From: a virus
Strand: one strand, 5' to 3'
Length of the DNA: 64,000 nt
IMG/VR virus record: IMGVR_UViG_3300046330_000229
Coordinates: 1-64,000 of that record
Both the position numbers and the translations under genes were made by a program. Positions 26,845-35,662 of the stretch are shown piece after piece. Every line of letters begins with the position of its first letter. The stretch's first letter is position 1. The notes below the pieces were generated by a model. That model searched no databases. It was not told the origin of the DNA and saw nothing but the letters and a program-made list of their open reading frames with translations.

Positions 26845-28815
26845 TTACTGTCTTGGTGGTTGGATGTTAGGATTCATCTGTAAAGATGGATCTACTGCCG
26901 GAGCTTCTGGTACAGGTCCGGTGTTATCTGGTTCACTCATTGGTCCAGCTTCAGGAGACATTTGTCCCTGTACGTTCTGACCACCCTGTTCCGGTGGAGG
27001 TTGCATGCCAGCAAGACTAGGGATTTTTAAAATACTTAACAATCCTGGGTCTGTTGTTTTCATAAGATCGACATGCTCTAAAATATGTTGATAAACTAAA
27101 TCAGCAACTTCACCTTCGCGTAAATCTGGATCAGCAATCACAGCTTGATGTTCTAAAATATGCTGTACGTGATCATCTAAGGCAATAGCTCTAACTGGAA
27201 CACCTAACATCATCTTTTCATTTTCAGATAAAGCTAAAATAGTATGACGTTGAGTTGGATCGATCATTACATCTAGTCTTCCTGATGTAAGTACCGTTAA
27301 ATAGTCAGCAGGATTTTTGATGATACCGTATTGCAACATATCTGTAGCAATTTGAGCACGTCCTGCGTGAGTTTGAGACAACGGATTGGCAACTTCAACA
27401 GTGACGCGATTGATTTTATCTAGATCGTCACCAACAAATTGTTTCTCAATATAATTTTTATTAGCTAATCCACCAAGCATAACGATGCGAGGAGTGTTTG
27501 CAAATGTTTTCAATAAATTAATTACACCAGTTCCAACATCTTCCATCAAACGTATATATTGTTGCTGAAGACCTGACATGTATTGTAAAGATGTAGATTG
27601 AACTAGAGCTAAAGCTGTACCTGAACGTAAAGATGCTTCTGGATTTCCTCTGGTTACAGAAGATACTCCAGAGATTGTTTCCATTTGTGTCTCTAACGTT
27701 TTAGCGAAATTAAATACTTCTGCTGGAGTGTTAGTGAAGTTGATAGGAACTGGAGCTTCGTTACCTTCAATGATGTTTAATCCACCTTCTAAAGATTTAG
27801 GCATAATATCAGATCCGCGTTTAACGAAAATACTTTGCACAGCAAATGCTGATTGATTAGAAAGAATAGCAGAGTATGTAGCATTTAACGCATCTTGAAT
27901 TTGTAGTAAAGGAAACATCGGAGAGTAACCAAAAGATGTACCCATAACGTCACGAGCTGCAACACGGTAAATTGGTAAACCTGGATACGGATTAGCCATG
28001 TCCATTAACGTTGTTGTATCATCTACGAACAATAAATAACGACCATCAGGCATAGCGTCTGTTTTTTTATGAATAAATTCATATACAGCAATGTCATCTG
28101 TTCTATTTTCAGAGAATAAGTCCATACCATAATTAAAGTAATCGTCTGCTGGACGAACGTTCTTAATTTTCTCAGCTTGATCAGGGTATTTAGCCATTAG
28201 GTCATATTTGTTTTTAAATGTACGGCATAAAACCCAGTCGTGTTCTTCTGACGAACGATTAACATCAAACATAACATTGAAAGGTGTAATATTACGAAAT
28301 TCAATATCACCTTCTTTAGTTTCAACGCCAGTTTCATCATCAATATCATAAACAGCACCAAGTGTAGCATTCCATTCCATTTTAATGTAACCAGTACCTA
28401 AAATAAGAGCAGATTCAACAGCCTTAGACAAATACTTCTCTAAGTTTTTTTCTCTCATGTAATATTCAAGAAGAGAGGCAGCTAATTTGGATTGAATAAT
28501 AGATTTACTGTCAGAATTAGAAGCTTTAGCAGCAAATGCCGGCTTATTAGCTGTAATCATGACGTGCATGTGTTGAGCAATATTACAATAGTGATTAATG
28601 TCTATTTTAGTAAGCTCGCCTTGTTCGCCACCAAAAGAAATTTTGTGTCCGTCTGAACCACTAAACATTCCATGATAAGCTAAATACGAACGTTGTATTG
28701 TATCGAAGTAGTTATTAGAATATAACCCTTTGTACCAGTCATTAGCTCGACGAAGCAAATCCGATGCTGTCGTATCCGAGTCCTGGGCTGCGAAGTACTT
28801 GTTTGAATCTGACAT
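26845..28815 (-). CDS. Portal protein
   Basis: 656 residues, within the range of large podoviral portals. The N-terminal helix-rich part (about 20-120), the ALILGTGYIKMEWNATLG strand-helix near 140, the long helix of the stem near 310-430 (including GNPEASLRSGTALALVQS) and a Pro/Gln/Glu-rich C-terminus fit portal proteins. It lies directly after the terminase large subunit, the classical order. It forms the DNA entry channel of the head. Its own late-type motif is at 28828-28848. Confidence 0.85.
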   Translation of the reverse strand: MSDSNKYFAAQDSDTTASDLLRRANDWYKGLYSNNYFDTIQRSYLAYHGMFSGSDGHKISFGGEQGELTKIDINHYCNIAQHMHVMITANKPAFAAKASNSDSKSIIQSKLAASLLEYYMREKNLEKYLSKAVESALILGTGYIKMEWNATLGAVYDIDDETGVETKEGDIEFRNITPFNVMFDVNRSSEEHDWVLCRTFKNKYDLMAKYPDQAEKIKNVRPADDYFNYGMDLFSENRTDDIAVYEFIHKKTDAMPDGRYLLFVDDTTTLMDMANPYPGLPIYRVAARDVMGTSFGYSPMFPLLQIQDALNATYSAILSNQSAFAVQSIFVKRGSDIMPKSLEGGLNIIEGNEAPVPINFTNTPAEVFNFAKTLETQMETISGVSSVTRGNPEASLRSGTALALVQSTSLQYMSGLQQQYIRLMEDVGTGVINLLKTFANTPRIVMLGGLANKNYIEKQFVGDDLDKINRVTVEVANPLSQTHAGRAQIATDMLQYGIIKNPADYLTVLTSGRLDVMIDPTQRHTILALSENEKMMLGVPVRAIALDDHVQHILEHQAVIADPDLREGEVADLVYQHILEHVDLMKTTDPGLLSILKIPSLAGMQPPPEQGGQNVQGQMSPEAGPMSEPDNTGPVPEAPAVDPSLQMNPNIQPPRQ

Positions 28816-28827
28816 ATATACACATCC

Positions 28828-28848
28828 TTATATTATATATGTTAAATT
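28828..28848 (-). promoter_or_regulatory. Late-type promoter motif, copy 7
   Basis: Core TTAACATATAT followed by AATATAAGGATG on the minus strand, between terminase stop and portal start. Confidence 0.6.
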
Positions 28849-28849
28849 A

Positions 28850-30373
28850 CTAGCGTTTACGGCCTCTAAGTTTAGGGGTAAACAGCTCCTTGGCAAAAGT
28901 CTCAAATGGGGTCTTATTTGCGTCTTGCGGGTTCTGATTATAGAAGTAATTAGAGTTATAACCTTCTGATGGGTTAGGGTTTTTCTGAAAATTGACGTTA
29001 CGACACAAGTACATAAGTGCAGCTATACCATCGTAGTGACCTTTATCGGGACTACGAGAGAAACTAGTCTTGGCTTTGTTCCAAGTACCTGATTTTAAAT
29101 GCTTTATTAGGTTTACACACTTAGGATCTATGATGATTTTCTCCGATTTTATCAACATTCGCATGTTATTAAGGGCACCATCGAAGTTATCCTTGGCTGT
29201 AGGCATAAAAGTAAGATTGTGCTTTACTGACAAATCTTGTAATAAGATCAAATTATTGTTATCCGCCACTCTCAAATGTGGTTTATTGGGTTCACCTAGC
29301 TGAAAGTTGAAATAACTAGCTAGTTCCTTGTTTTTAACCTCTAAGGCTAAATTATCAGTAAGCATTGACTTTCCTGATAGCACTAGTTCGTCTTTTATAA
29401 CTAGTTTTGCATTTTGGAAATCATATAAAGCGAAAATAACAAAAGTTAAATCTTTAAAACCAATATCCATAGATACGTAACCATCATAGTGCTGAGGGTT
29501 AATCCACGGTTTGATAATTTTATCTCGTAAAGCTTCGTTTGTAAACTCAGGCACAACGCAATTATCTTCATCGACAACAATGTTACACAAATACTCTCGT
29601 TGAAAAGAAGAAGACTCTAAACCACCAATAGGTGCTGCTATTTCTTTAGCAATATACTCGCGTGTGTCTGTGTAACCGCTATCGATAGCATCGTTATCCA
29701 TACGTTCATTGTCGTAAATAGTATATTTAATTAGTTTATCATTAAATTCGTAATCATTCATGTACTTAATGAAATCATGATCATTAGTTTTAGATGGAGT
29801 TGAAGCCATTAGGATTTTTTTACCCTTTGTACCTGTACCTCGAGTGATAGTTGGTAGCAAAATAGACTTGATGATGTATTCTAAGTCATGACAGAAGCCC
29901 GCCTCATCAACGATACACAGATCTGCGGAGATACCACGTACCTTTTCAGCATTACCCTTTTCAGTACCAGCCAGATGTATCTCCGAACCATTCATTTCAA
30001 AGACAATCTTACCTTCATTAGCTTTATATTTAATTTTATCACGAATATTCTTTGGACAGTCTTCCAAAATAGCTCTGAAATTAGGCAAAACTACGGTCTT
30101 AAGATCTTTTGCTGTAGGAGCAAGGTATTTAACAATAGCGTTAGGTTTTTTTAGACACAATTCAATAGCTGTAGTCAATAAAGCGAAGGTTTTACCCCAT
30201 GCACGAGAACAAGCAACTACCATAATCTTATCGGTGCTATTATGTAGCTTATTGTACATATCTTTTTGTGTTCTATGCAATTTATAAGTTAAATTAGGAA
30301 TAGCCCAAAGCTTAGCAATTGCTGCTGCCTTAGAAATAGCAGGACTATTCTTTTCTGGTGGCTGCTGCGACAA
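28850..30373 (-). CDS. terL: Terminase large subunit
   Basis: 507 residues. ATPase: Walker A SRAWGKT at 56-62, Walker B DLCIVDEAGF at 151-160 with catalytic Glu157, and coupling motif MASTPS near 189-194. Nuclease: RNase H-type acidic residues Asp303 (SMDIGF), Asp371 (VADNN) and Asp448 (GHYDGI). It packages DNA into the prohead through the portal. It overlaps the preceding 137-residue gene by 29 bp; that gene is the small-subunit candidate. Confidence 0.92.
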   Translation of the reverse strand: MSQQPPEKNSPAISKAAAIAKLWAIPNLTYKLHRTQKDMYNKLHNSTDKIMVVACSRAWGKTFALLTTAIELCLKKPNAIVKYLAPTAKDLKTVVLPNFRAILEDCPKNIRDKIKYKANEGKIVFEMNGSEIHLAGTEKGNAEKVRGISADLCIVDEAGFCHDLEYIIKSILLPTITRGTGTKGKKILMASTPSKTNDHDFIKYMNDYEFNDKLIKYTIYDNERMDNDAIDSGYTDTREYIAKEIAAPIGGLESSSFQREYLCNIVVDEDNCVVPEFTNEALRDKIIKPWINPQHYDGYVSMDIGFKDLTFVIFALYDFQNAKLVIKDELVLSGKSMLTDNLALEVKNKELASYFNFQLGEPNKPHLRVADNNNLILLQDLSVKHNLTFMPTAKDNFDGALNNMRMLIKSEKIIIDPKCVNLIKHLKSGTWNKAKTSFSRSPDKGHYDGIAALMYLCRNVNFQKNPNPSEGYNSNYFYNQNPQDANKTPFETFAKELFTPKLRGRKR

Positions 30374-30758
30374 GATCTACCTCACTGACATCACGAAAAT
30401 CAACGTTAGTTGTGTTTTCTGTGGGTTGAGAACGAATCAATCTTAAATTCTTAATCAATAAATCTAATTTTTTAACATCATTGATGTCTAGTTCTCTAGT
30501 TTTAGACCGTTCTTTAAGAATACCAATTTGTTCTACACAAATTAGTTCTTCTTCGTTACCGTGTCCACCAATAATTAATGATGGGTTGTTTTTTAATAAA
30601 TCATTTGCGTGTTCTAATTGCTTTTTTAACTGTTCGCATTCACGCATAAACTTTTCAAGCAGCTCTTGTTGTTTTTGTACAAACTCTTTCACGTCTTTAG
30701 GTTTAGATTTTTCGAGAAACTCCTTACGAAGTTCTTCGATACTAATTATATTAGACAT
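30345..30758 (-). CDS. Candidate small terminase or packaging partner
   Basis: 137 residues, helical with a coiled coil (about 25-55, KQQELLEKFMRECEQLKKQL) and a second helical unit with SKTRELDINDVKKLDLLIKN near 85-104. Soluble. The gene is directly upstream of terL and overlaps it, the usual place of terS, and the coiled-coil oligomerisation pattern fits. No DNA-binding domain is evident to me, so the call rests on context. Confidence 0.45.
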   Translation of the reverse strand: MSNIISIEELRKEFLEKSKPKDVKEFVQKQQELLEKFMRECEQLKKQLEHANDLLKNNPSLIIGGHGNEEELICVEQIGILKERSKTRELDINDVKKLDLLIKNLRLIRSQPTENTTNVDFRDVSEVDLVAAATRKE

Positions 30759-31030
30759 TAGAAGTACCGTTGATTCTCTTTAGGTAGCGGTTTTAAGTTA
30801 TTTTTTACAGCAATACCACTAAGAGTGTCTCGCATTTGCTCTAACTCAGCCTTAACTTGTTGATCTAACGGTTTAATAGCTTTACTGTCTAAGTATTTAC
30901 TATAAGCGTAAAGTCCTGTAAGGCTTATACCAAATATAGCCATAGGGAACGATGCGTCAGCAAACAACATACGTATAGAAATTAGACAAATCAAAGCCAA
31001 AGATACATTAATTTTTTTAATATGATCCAT
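30758..31030 (-). CDS. Small membrane protein, first gene of packaging operon
   Basis: 90 residues from ATG 31030, preferred over ATG 31036 because the AAGG site sits 6-7 nt before it. Two hydrophobic segments lie near 8-25 and 28-45, followed by a charged helical C-terminus. It is the first gene after the late motif at 31128-31148, and its stop overlaps the next start. Function unknown; a membrane role at lysis or packaging is possible. Confidence 0.5.
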   Translation of the reverse strand: MDHIKKINVSLALICLISIRMLFADASFPMAIFGISLTGLYAYSKYLDSKAIKPLDQQVKAELEQMRDTLSGIAVKNNLKPLPKENQRYF

Positions 31031-31127
31031 AAACATCCTTATTTTTAGATAACATGAACTTTTCGTGCGTCTATATTGCTTATAAGCATTGTGATAACGT
31101 CACATTACGCGTACTTCGTCTTCTACT

Positions 31128-31148
31128 ATCTACTATATATGTTAAATA
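31128..31148 (-). promoter_or_regulatory. Late-type promoter motif, copy 8
   Basis: Core TTAACATATAT followed by AGTAGATAG on the minus strand. The leader of about 100 nt holds a perfect TGCTTA/TAAGCA palindrome and a TGTGA-CGTTA-TCACA hairpin. It is back to back with the early promoter at 31154. Confidence 0.6.
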
Positions 31149-31153
31149 AACAC

Positions 31154-31182
31154 TTGACAAAGCTTAAATTATATGATACAGT
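31154..31182 (+). promoter_or_regulatory. Sigma70-type promoter for the first early block
   Basis: TTGACA at 31154, 17-bp spacer, TACAGT at 31177. An AAGGAG ribosome site 8 nt before the TTG start follows in the leader. Confidence 0.7.
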
Positions 31183-31212
31183 GTAATAAACATAAAACAA
31201 GGAGATGGAATT

Positions 31213-32031
31213 TTGAACAAAGCTATTATTATCGGAGTATTAGGAGTAACGTTACTCGCGGGCACTGTTGTAGTCAGTGGAAACTCGTCAACACCAGAAG
31301 TATCAACAACATTAATTAATGTACCGCAGTTAGGTGGAACTGAAACTTCCAGCAAGCCTGGATCACAAGAGGGAACTGTAGTACCAACCACAGTAAGCGT
31401 TACAAAAATTAGCGTGGATTCATCAGCGGTGTTGAAATTTAATGTCCCAGTCGTAACTGAATCAGTAGATATTGCTATTGACTTCTTATCCAAGTCAACT
31501 GCTGATAAGATCTATTTAGAATTAGACAGTCCTGGCGGTAGTGTGGTTGACGGTGCACGTTTAATTGAGTACATTAAACATTCTAAAAAGAATATCTACA
31601 CGGTGTGTAACAATTTTTGCGCGTCTATGGCGTTTCATATTTTTCAAACAGGCAAAGAGCGTCTTTTAGTTGACAAAGCTATTTTGATGGCGCATCCTGC
31701 GTCTGGTGGCGCACAGGGTACTTTAGAAAATATGAGTGAACAGTTAAAAATGTTCCGACTATACGTTGATCGGATGGACGCTGATGTTGCTAAGCGTGCT
31801 AAAATTGACTACAGTGTATTTAAAACTATGGTGGCTAACAATTTATGGGTAGAAACTCCTGAAGCTCTTGCTCTATCTCTTGCTGACAAAGTTGTACACT
31901 TAGAAGTTAATTATTCTGGATTTTCTGGAGATCGAGAATCGGTAACGGATGTTATGCAGATTATGCGCGATAAAAAATTATGGAATGATCGCATTTCTAA
32001 TATTAAAGGTTATCAGTTCATTTTAAAATAG
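31213..32031 (+). CDS. Exported ClpP/SppA-like serine protease
   Basis: 272 residues from a TTG start with a strong AAGGAG site. Residues about 4-20 form a signal peptide or membrane anchor (AIIIGVLGVTLLAGTVVV), so the protease part should face the periplasm. The crotonase-type protease fold shows LELDSPGGSVVDGARL near 100-117, the nucleophile Ser in CASMAFHIF near 138 and His in LMAHPASG near 159. The third acidic residue of ClpP is not obvious (NNLWVETPEA), so activity may differ. It opens the early operon. Confidence 0.7.
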   Translation: MNKAIIIGVLGVTLLAGTVVVSGNSSTPEVSTTLINVPQLGGTETSSKPGSQEGTVVPTTVSVTKISVDSSAVLKFNVPVVTESVDIAIDFLSKSTADKIYLELDSPGGSVVDGARLIEYIKHSKKNIYTVCNNFCASMAFHIFQTGKERLLVDKAILMAHPASGGAQGTLENMSEQLKMFRLYVDRMDADVAKRAKIDYSVFKTMVANNLWVETPEALALSLADKVVHLEVNYSGFSGDRESVTDVMQIMRDKKLWNDRISNIKGYQFILK

Positions 32032-32050
32032 TTTTTGACGGGATGTGATC

Positions 32051-32305
32051 GTGAACATAGCTGGTAATGTAAATAAATTAAAAGCGATATCTGAAAAACT
32101 CAACATGATAGACATCTCTCTATCATGTCCCGTTGTTACCTCACAAGCATATAGAACGCAAGTGTCATTACAGTATGATTACTTTATGGAATTTATAGGA
32201 TTGTACGAAGATACGCAAAATTATCTAGACGAACAAGAACAGACGTTGGATATTCGTAGATATAAAAAAGAATTAAATCAATTTTGGAGAATGTATGAAA
32301 TTTAA
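32051..32305 (+). CDS. Small helical early protein
   Basis: 84 residues from GTG 32051, with GGGA 7-8 nt upstream; an in-frame GTG at 32045 would add two residues. It is helical with acidic DEQEQTLDIRRYKKEL near the end. It overlaps the next gene by 11 bp. No known domain. Confidence 0.5.
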   Translation: MNIAGNVNKLKAISEKLNMIDISLSCPVVTSQAYRTQVSLQYDYFMEFIGLYEDTQNYLDEQEQTLDIRRYKKELNQFWRMYEI

Positions 32306-32819
32306 AGTTGGAGACGTTGTTACAGCAAAGGACTACGGCATTGAAGCTGGGTATGTTTTGACTTCTTTCATGGACGGTTCATCTGAAGTTTATGAAATTA
32401 AAACTACTAACGGGTCTATGTATTTTGATGGCAACACCTTAAGTCTATACACTCCTCCTATGATAGAAATCACAGATACGAACACTTCTGAAGGTGTTAA
32501 ATTTGACCAAGGTAAGCCTGATTTAACCGACATTCCTTTAGAGGCTATGTGGGAAATGGGAAAAGCTTTTACCTACGGTCAGAAAAAGTACGGCAAATCA
32601 AACTATCGCAAAGGTATGTTGGTTTCTAGACAACTTGCTGCAGCAATACGACATGTGTATCAGCACTTAGACGGAGAGACTATTGATCCCGAATCTTCTG
32701 CTTTTCATCTCGGGCACGCGTTGGCTAGTATTTCAATGGCTATTTATAATTTAAAAAACAACCCACATTTAGACGACAGGTTTCCTGGGGATTTGAAAAA
32801 ACATGAAACAAGTAAATAA
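32295..32819 (+). CDS. dATP/dGTP diphosphohydrolase-like protein (MazG-like, DUF5664 type)
   Basis: 174 residues. A short N-terminal KOW/SH3-like segment (about 1-55, KFKVGDVVTAKDYG) precedes an all-helical core with the DUF5664 signature: KFDQGKPDLTDIPLEAM, then FTYGQKKYGKSNYRKG, RQLAAAIRHVYQHLDG and ESSAFHLGHALASISMA. This family hydrolyses dATP/dGTP in some phages, including those with modified adenine. In this window it stands with ribonucleotide reductase and a Mom-like protein, so it may shape the dNTP pool. Which substrate it uses cannot be read from the sequence. Confidence 0.7.
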   Translation: MKFKVGDVVTAKDYGIEAGYVLTSFMDGSSEVYEIKTTNGSMYFDGNTLSLYTPPMIEITDTNTSEGVKFDQGKPDLTDIPLEAMWEMGKAFTYGQKKYGKSNYRKGMLVSRQLAAAIRHVYQHLDGETIDPESSAFHLGHALASISMAIYNLKNNPHLDDRFPGDLKKHETSK

Positions 32820-33009
32820 ATTTATTAAGTTCTGGAACGTTGTTCTGTTATTTATCCCATTTTACTTAGCATTTGCTGTACATAGTCCTACCAAAGTTGC
32901 ATACATTAACAATACGATATGTTCATATCTTTATGTTATAAGTGCTTTTATTTTAAATGAAGTAATTCTTAATATAGCATTATCAATTAGGAGTATTTTT
33001 GGATCTTAA
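32803..33009 (+). CDS. Small two-segment membrane protein
   Basis: 68 residues with hydrophobic segments near 9-27 and 38-58 and little else. It overlaps both neighbours. It may associate with the inner membrane; function unknown. Confidence 0.5.
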   Translation: MKQVNKFIKFWNVVLLFIPFYLAFAVHSPTKVAYINNTICSYLYVISAFILNEVILNIALSIRSIFGS

Positions 33010-33253
33010 AGGTAAATTCATTAAACACGAACTGAGTATGGACGTTTGTTACAAAGTACTTAACGATGATGAAAACGACGTACTGGTTGACGCATGGAAT
33101 ATGGGTCAAACATCAGCGTATCCTATTGGTGAAACTTTTACACTAGTGAAGAATTTGCTTGACAAAAAATGGTTTGTGTGTGATAATGATAAGTATATAT
33201 TAGATAATAATCTTTCTTTTTCGGAGGCAAAATGGACGCGATTAGGTACGTAG
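32999..33253 (+). CDS. Small early protein
   Basis: 84 residues from TTG 32999 with AGGAG about 8 nt upstream. It is soluble, with beta strands (GKFIKHELSMDVCYKVL) and resembles in layout the 70-residue protein at 33674 (short N-terminal beta barrel-like unit). Function unknown. Confidence 0.5.
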   Translation: MDLKGKFIKHELSMDVCYKVLNDDENDVLVDAWNMGQTSAYPIGETFTLVKNLLDKKWFVCDNDKYILDNNLSFSEAKWTRLGT

Positions 33254-33672
33254 CTATTAAACTTGAAACAGGACTTAACGGTTTTGTTGATACTATTCAA
33301 AACACTTTATGTGATATGATGGGTATTAACGAGACGCCTGTAATAGATAATGAAATTAAAAAAACATACAGATTGAATCGTATTATTTCTTATTTTAAAG
33401 GTAACATTGATTCTCAGTACATTCTTAAAACGGATAAGGACGAAGCAACGTTATACACTAGCGAACTAGATACATCTTGGTGGAAAGCAAAAACTCCTTT
33501 AATGAAAGTAAAATCTAACGGAAATGGCATTACCGTAACACATAGACCTGGAGATGTTAGAAGTAAATTTAAAAAATTCGAACTAAATTATGCTGACGCT
33601 GAATATCTATTAATTCTGTTAAAATCTTTAGATTATGGTCAACACACTAAGCACAGAAAGATCGAGTACTAG
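33232..33672 (+). CDS. Early protein of unknown function
   Basis: 146 residues. The ATG is preceded by a good GGAGG site within the previous gene. The N-terminal 45 residues are helical, then mixed alpha/beta with SELDTSWWKAKTPLMKVK. The gene is packed tightly against both neighbours. Not recognised. Confidence 0.55.
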   Translation: MDAIRYVAIKLETGLNGFVDTIQNTLCDMMGINETPVIDNEIKKTYRLNRIISYFKGNIDSQYILKTDKDEATLYTSELDTSWWKAKTPLMKVKSNGNGITVTHRPGDVRSKFKKFELNYADAEYLLILLKSLDYGQHTKHRKIEY

Positions 33673-33673
33673 T

Positions 33674-33886
33674 ATGAAGTTCGAGATAAATAAGATGTAT
33701 AAAAATCTTTATAAAGATGAAAAAATGGCATTCATTGTTGACGAAGTTTTAGGTCAAGGTGCTAACGGATCAGATCTAGTAGTGACGTGGTATCAACAAA
33801 CTGATAACGGTAGATACATTAGCATAGGTATTGATGGAGAATTTCATATTCCCAAAGATAGCGTTATGTATTATATGGAAATTTAA
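33674..33886 (+). CDS. Small early protein
   Basis: 70 residues from ATG 33674, just after the previous stop; an upstream ATG at 33635 would overlap and lacks a ribosome site. Beta-rich, SH3/KOW-like layout (MKFEINKMYKNLYKDEKM). It overlaps the next ATG by TAATG. Function unknown. Confidence 0.5.
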   Translation: MKFEINKMYKNLYKDEKMAFIVDEVLGQGANGSDLVVTWYQQTDNGRYISIGIDGEFHIPKDSVMYYMEI

Positions 33887-34203
33887 TGTTTAATAATAAG
33901 CGGTTTATACAAACAGTAGTTGATTTTATTAAAGCACATCCGCTTTCTTTATCTATGTATGCAGAAGATGTTACTAGAGACGGCATAAAAAATGAAAATA
34001 CAAAAATTAGAATTTTATCAAACGATGACGATAGAGACCTCTACATAATACTAACCGTAGATTTTTCAGGTAACATAGTACAGGTCAACGGGGTGGATAT
34101 TGACTTACAATTTGTGACAGAACTTCAGTCATTAATAGAAGAGTCTGTTATAAATAAATACCAAGTAATTGAGAAACTTAATAGAATAGGAGCTTTAGAA
34201 TGA
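33886..34203 (+). CDS. Early protein of unknown function
   Basis: 105 residues, alternating strands and helices (IRILSNDDDRDLYIILTVDF), soluble and acidic. TAATG coupled to the previous gene and ATGA coupled to the next. Not recognised. Confidence 0.5.
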   Translation: MFNNKRFIQTVVDFIKAHPLSLSMYAEDVTRDGIKNENTKIRILSNDDDRDLYIILTVDFSGNIVQVNGVDIDLQFVTELQSLIEESVINKYQVIEKLNRIGALE

Positions 34204-34406
34204 AATGCACAGCTTTTGATAGATTTAAAAAAAGACTACAAATTGAAGTATTAGACGGCGCAGAAGAGACCGTTATCACACAAACTGTAGGCGGGCGCGA
34301 TTACAACGTTACATTTATTCTTCAGTTTTACGATATGAAACAAAAGCCTATTTACGTAGAAAAAAAACGAGAACCTGCGGACGGACAGAAAGACAAAAAT
34401 GATTAA
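34200..34406 (+). CDS. Small early protein
   Basis: 68 residues, charged, C-terminus rich in Lys, Glu and Asp (EKKREPADGQKDKND). Starts by ATGA overlap with the previous gene. Not recognised. Confidence 0.45.
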   Translation: MKCTAFDRFKKRLQIEVLDGAEETVITQTVGGRDYNVTFILQFYDMKQKPIYVEKKREPADGQKDKND

Positions 34407-34620
34407 ATATACATTAATTTTTACTTTACTTTATAGTAACCACTCTACGGCTGAAACGTGGAATTATAAAAACGGCATGAGCATTACAGCAAAAGATTAT
34501 AAATCTGCCGCAAAAGAGTGCTACAGAAAACTTACTGGCGGTAAATACGTAGGCGAAGAAGCTTCGCTAAATATTATCGATTTGTGTGTAAACCCTAAAT
34601 CCTTTCAAGGAGTAAAGTAA
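34399..34620 (+). CDS. Small exported protein
   Basis: 73 residues with an N-terminal signal-peptide-like segment (MIKYTLIFTLLYSNHSTAET), giving a mature part of about 54 residues. Two Cys (KECYRKL and DLCVNP) could form a disulphide in the periplasm. It lies one base before the AAA ATPase start. Function unknown. Confidence 0.5.
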   Translation: MIKYTLIFTLLYSNHSTAETWNYKNGMSITAKDYKSAAKECYRKLTGGKYVGEEASLNIIDLCVNPKSFQGVK

Positions 34621-34621
34621 C

Positions 34622-35584
34622 ATGTCTAGTGTATTTCAAAAACATTCCGGTAAATATTTATTGGCTAGCAAATCTGAGATATTTGAGGAACTTCCATCTG
34701 ACGTATATACCGTACAAAACACACGTGAAGGTGTATTCTTTACACCATTAAAAATTCAAAAAGATTCTTTAATCCGCGTACCAAATTCTATCACTGATGA
34801 AGTTGTGTCTTTTATTGAAAACTTTACAAAACAAGAAACAAAAGAACGATATAAACAGTGTAAAATTACACACAAAACTGCGGTATTGTTACACGGAACT
34901 GCTGGATCAGGTAAGTCTGGAACATTAAATCTAATTATAGATGATATAGTAAGAACCGGCGGCATTGTTCTTTTTGACACTGATCCTAAGTTAGTTGCAG
35001 CCATTTTACCCGCTTTACGCGAACAAAATCCTGAAAAACTTATTTGTGTGGTGTATGAAGAGTTTGATGAATGGTTGCAGTCAAGTCAATCCACTATTAA
35101 TTCTTTTCTTGACGGACAATTAAGCGTTAATAATATGGTAGTGTTAGCCACTACAAATTATTTATCGCGCATTCCTAGTAGGATTAAAAATAGACCATCG
35201 CGATTTCAACTAGTGAAAGAAATTGGCGTACCGTCTGCTGAATTTAGACAAGAATGGTTATCTCGCAAGCTAGAAGAAATTGGTCAATCTGATAAGTTGG
35301 CGGAAATGGTACAAGTATCTGACGGTATGGTTGTGGATCAAATGAAAGATTTAATTGTATCACACATCGCTTTGCAGATTCCTTTGCACGAGGTGGTGAA
35401 AAAGTTACAGGACATGTCTTCTAACGCAGCAGGCATGGACGACTACAATGACTTCGAAACGCAGAAGCATATAAATGCTTCAAATGAACGTTTTAAGCTA
35501 GAAAAGGTTTTTAAAGCTCTTTCTGTACCTAATATAGTGTCTTTGTCATCTCAAAATGAACCAGAAGAGCCTACGGATTGGTAG
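34622..35584 (+). CDS. AAA ATPase 1
   Basis: 320 residues. Walker A GTAGSGKS at 92-99, Walker B-like ICVVYEEFDE at 141-150 (Tyr-Glu-Glu instead of the usual Asp-Glu), sensor 1 VVLATTNY near 174, and an arginine motif NRPSRFQL near 190. A second AAA protein of similar plan stands at 49640-50662, which suggests an ancient duplication. It immediately precedes the MoxR-VWA pair with its own promoter. It could be a remodelling ATPase, but the substrate is unknown. Confidence 0.75.
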   Translation: MSSVFQKHSGKYLLASKSEIFEELPSDVYTVQNTREGVFFTPLKIQKDSLIRVPNSITDEVVSFIENFTKQETKERYKQCKITHKTAVLLHGTAGSGKSGTLNLIIDDIVRTGGIVLFDTDPKLVAAILPALREQNPEKLICVVYEEFDEWLQSSQSTINSFLDGQLSVNNMVVLATTNYLSRIPSRIKNRPSRFQLVKEIGVPSAEFRQEWLSRKLEEIGQSDKLAEMVQVSDGMVVDQMKDLIVSHIALQIPLHEVVKKLQDMSSNAAGMDDYNDFETQKHINASNERFKLEKVFKALSVPNIVSLSSQNEPEEPTDW

Positions 35585-35599
35585 AATTAAAAATAATAC

Positions 35600-35628
35600 T
35601 TGACAAACCATAAAAAGTAGTTTATTCT
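35600..35628 (+). promoter_or_regulatory. Sigma70-type promoter for the MoxR-VWA operon
   Basis: TTGACA at 35600, 17-bp spacer, TATTCT at 35623, about 35 nt before the MoxR start. Confidence 0.65.
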
Positions 35629-35662
35629 AAGTTAAACAAACAAAGAAGTAGGAGTACCTTCG

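Noticed and set aside
31164-31493. Minus-strand frame opposite the exported ClpP-like gene
   Set aside because: It lies entirely opposite a well supported gene with clear protease motifs and has no late motif or ribosome site.
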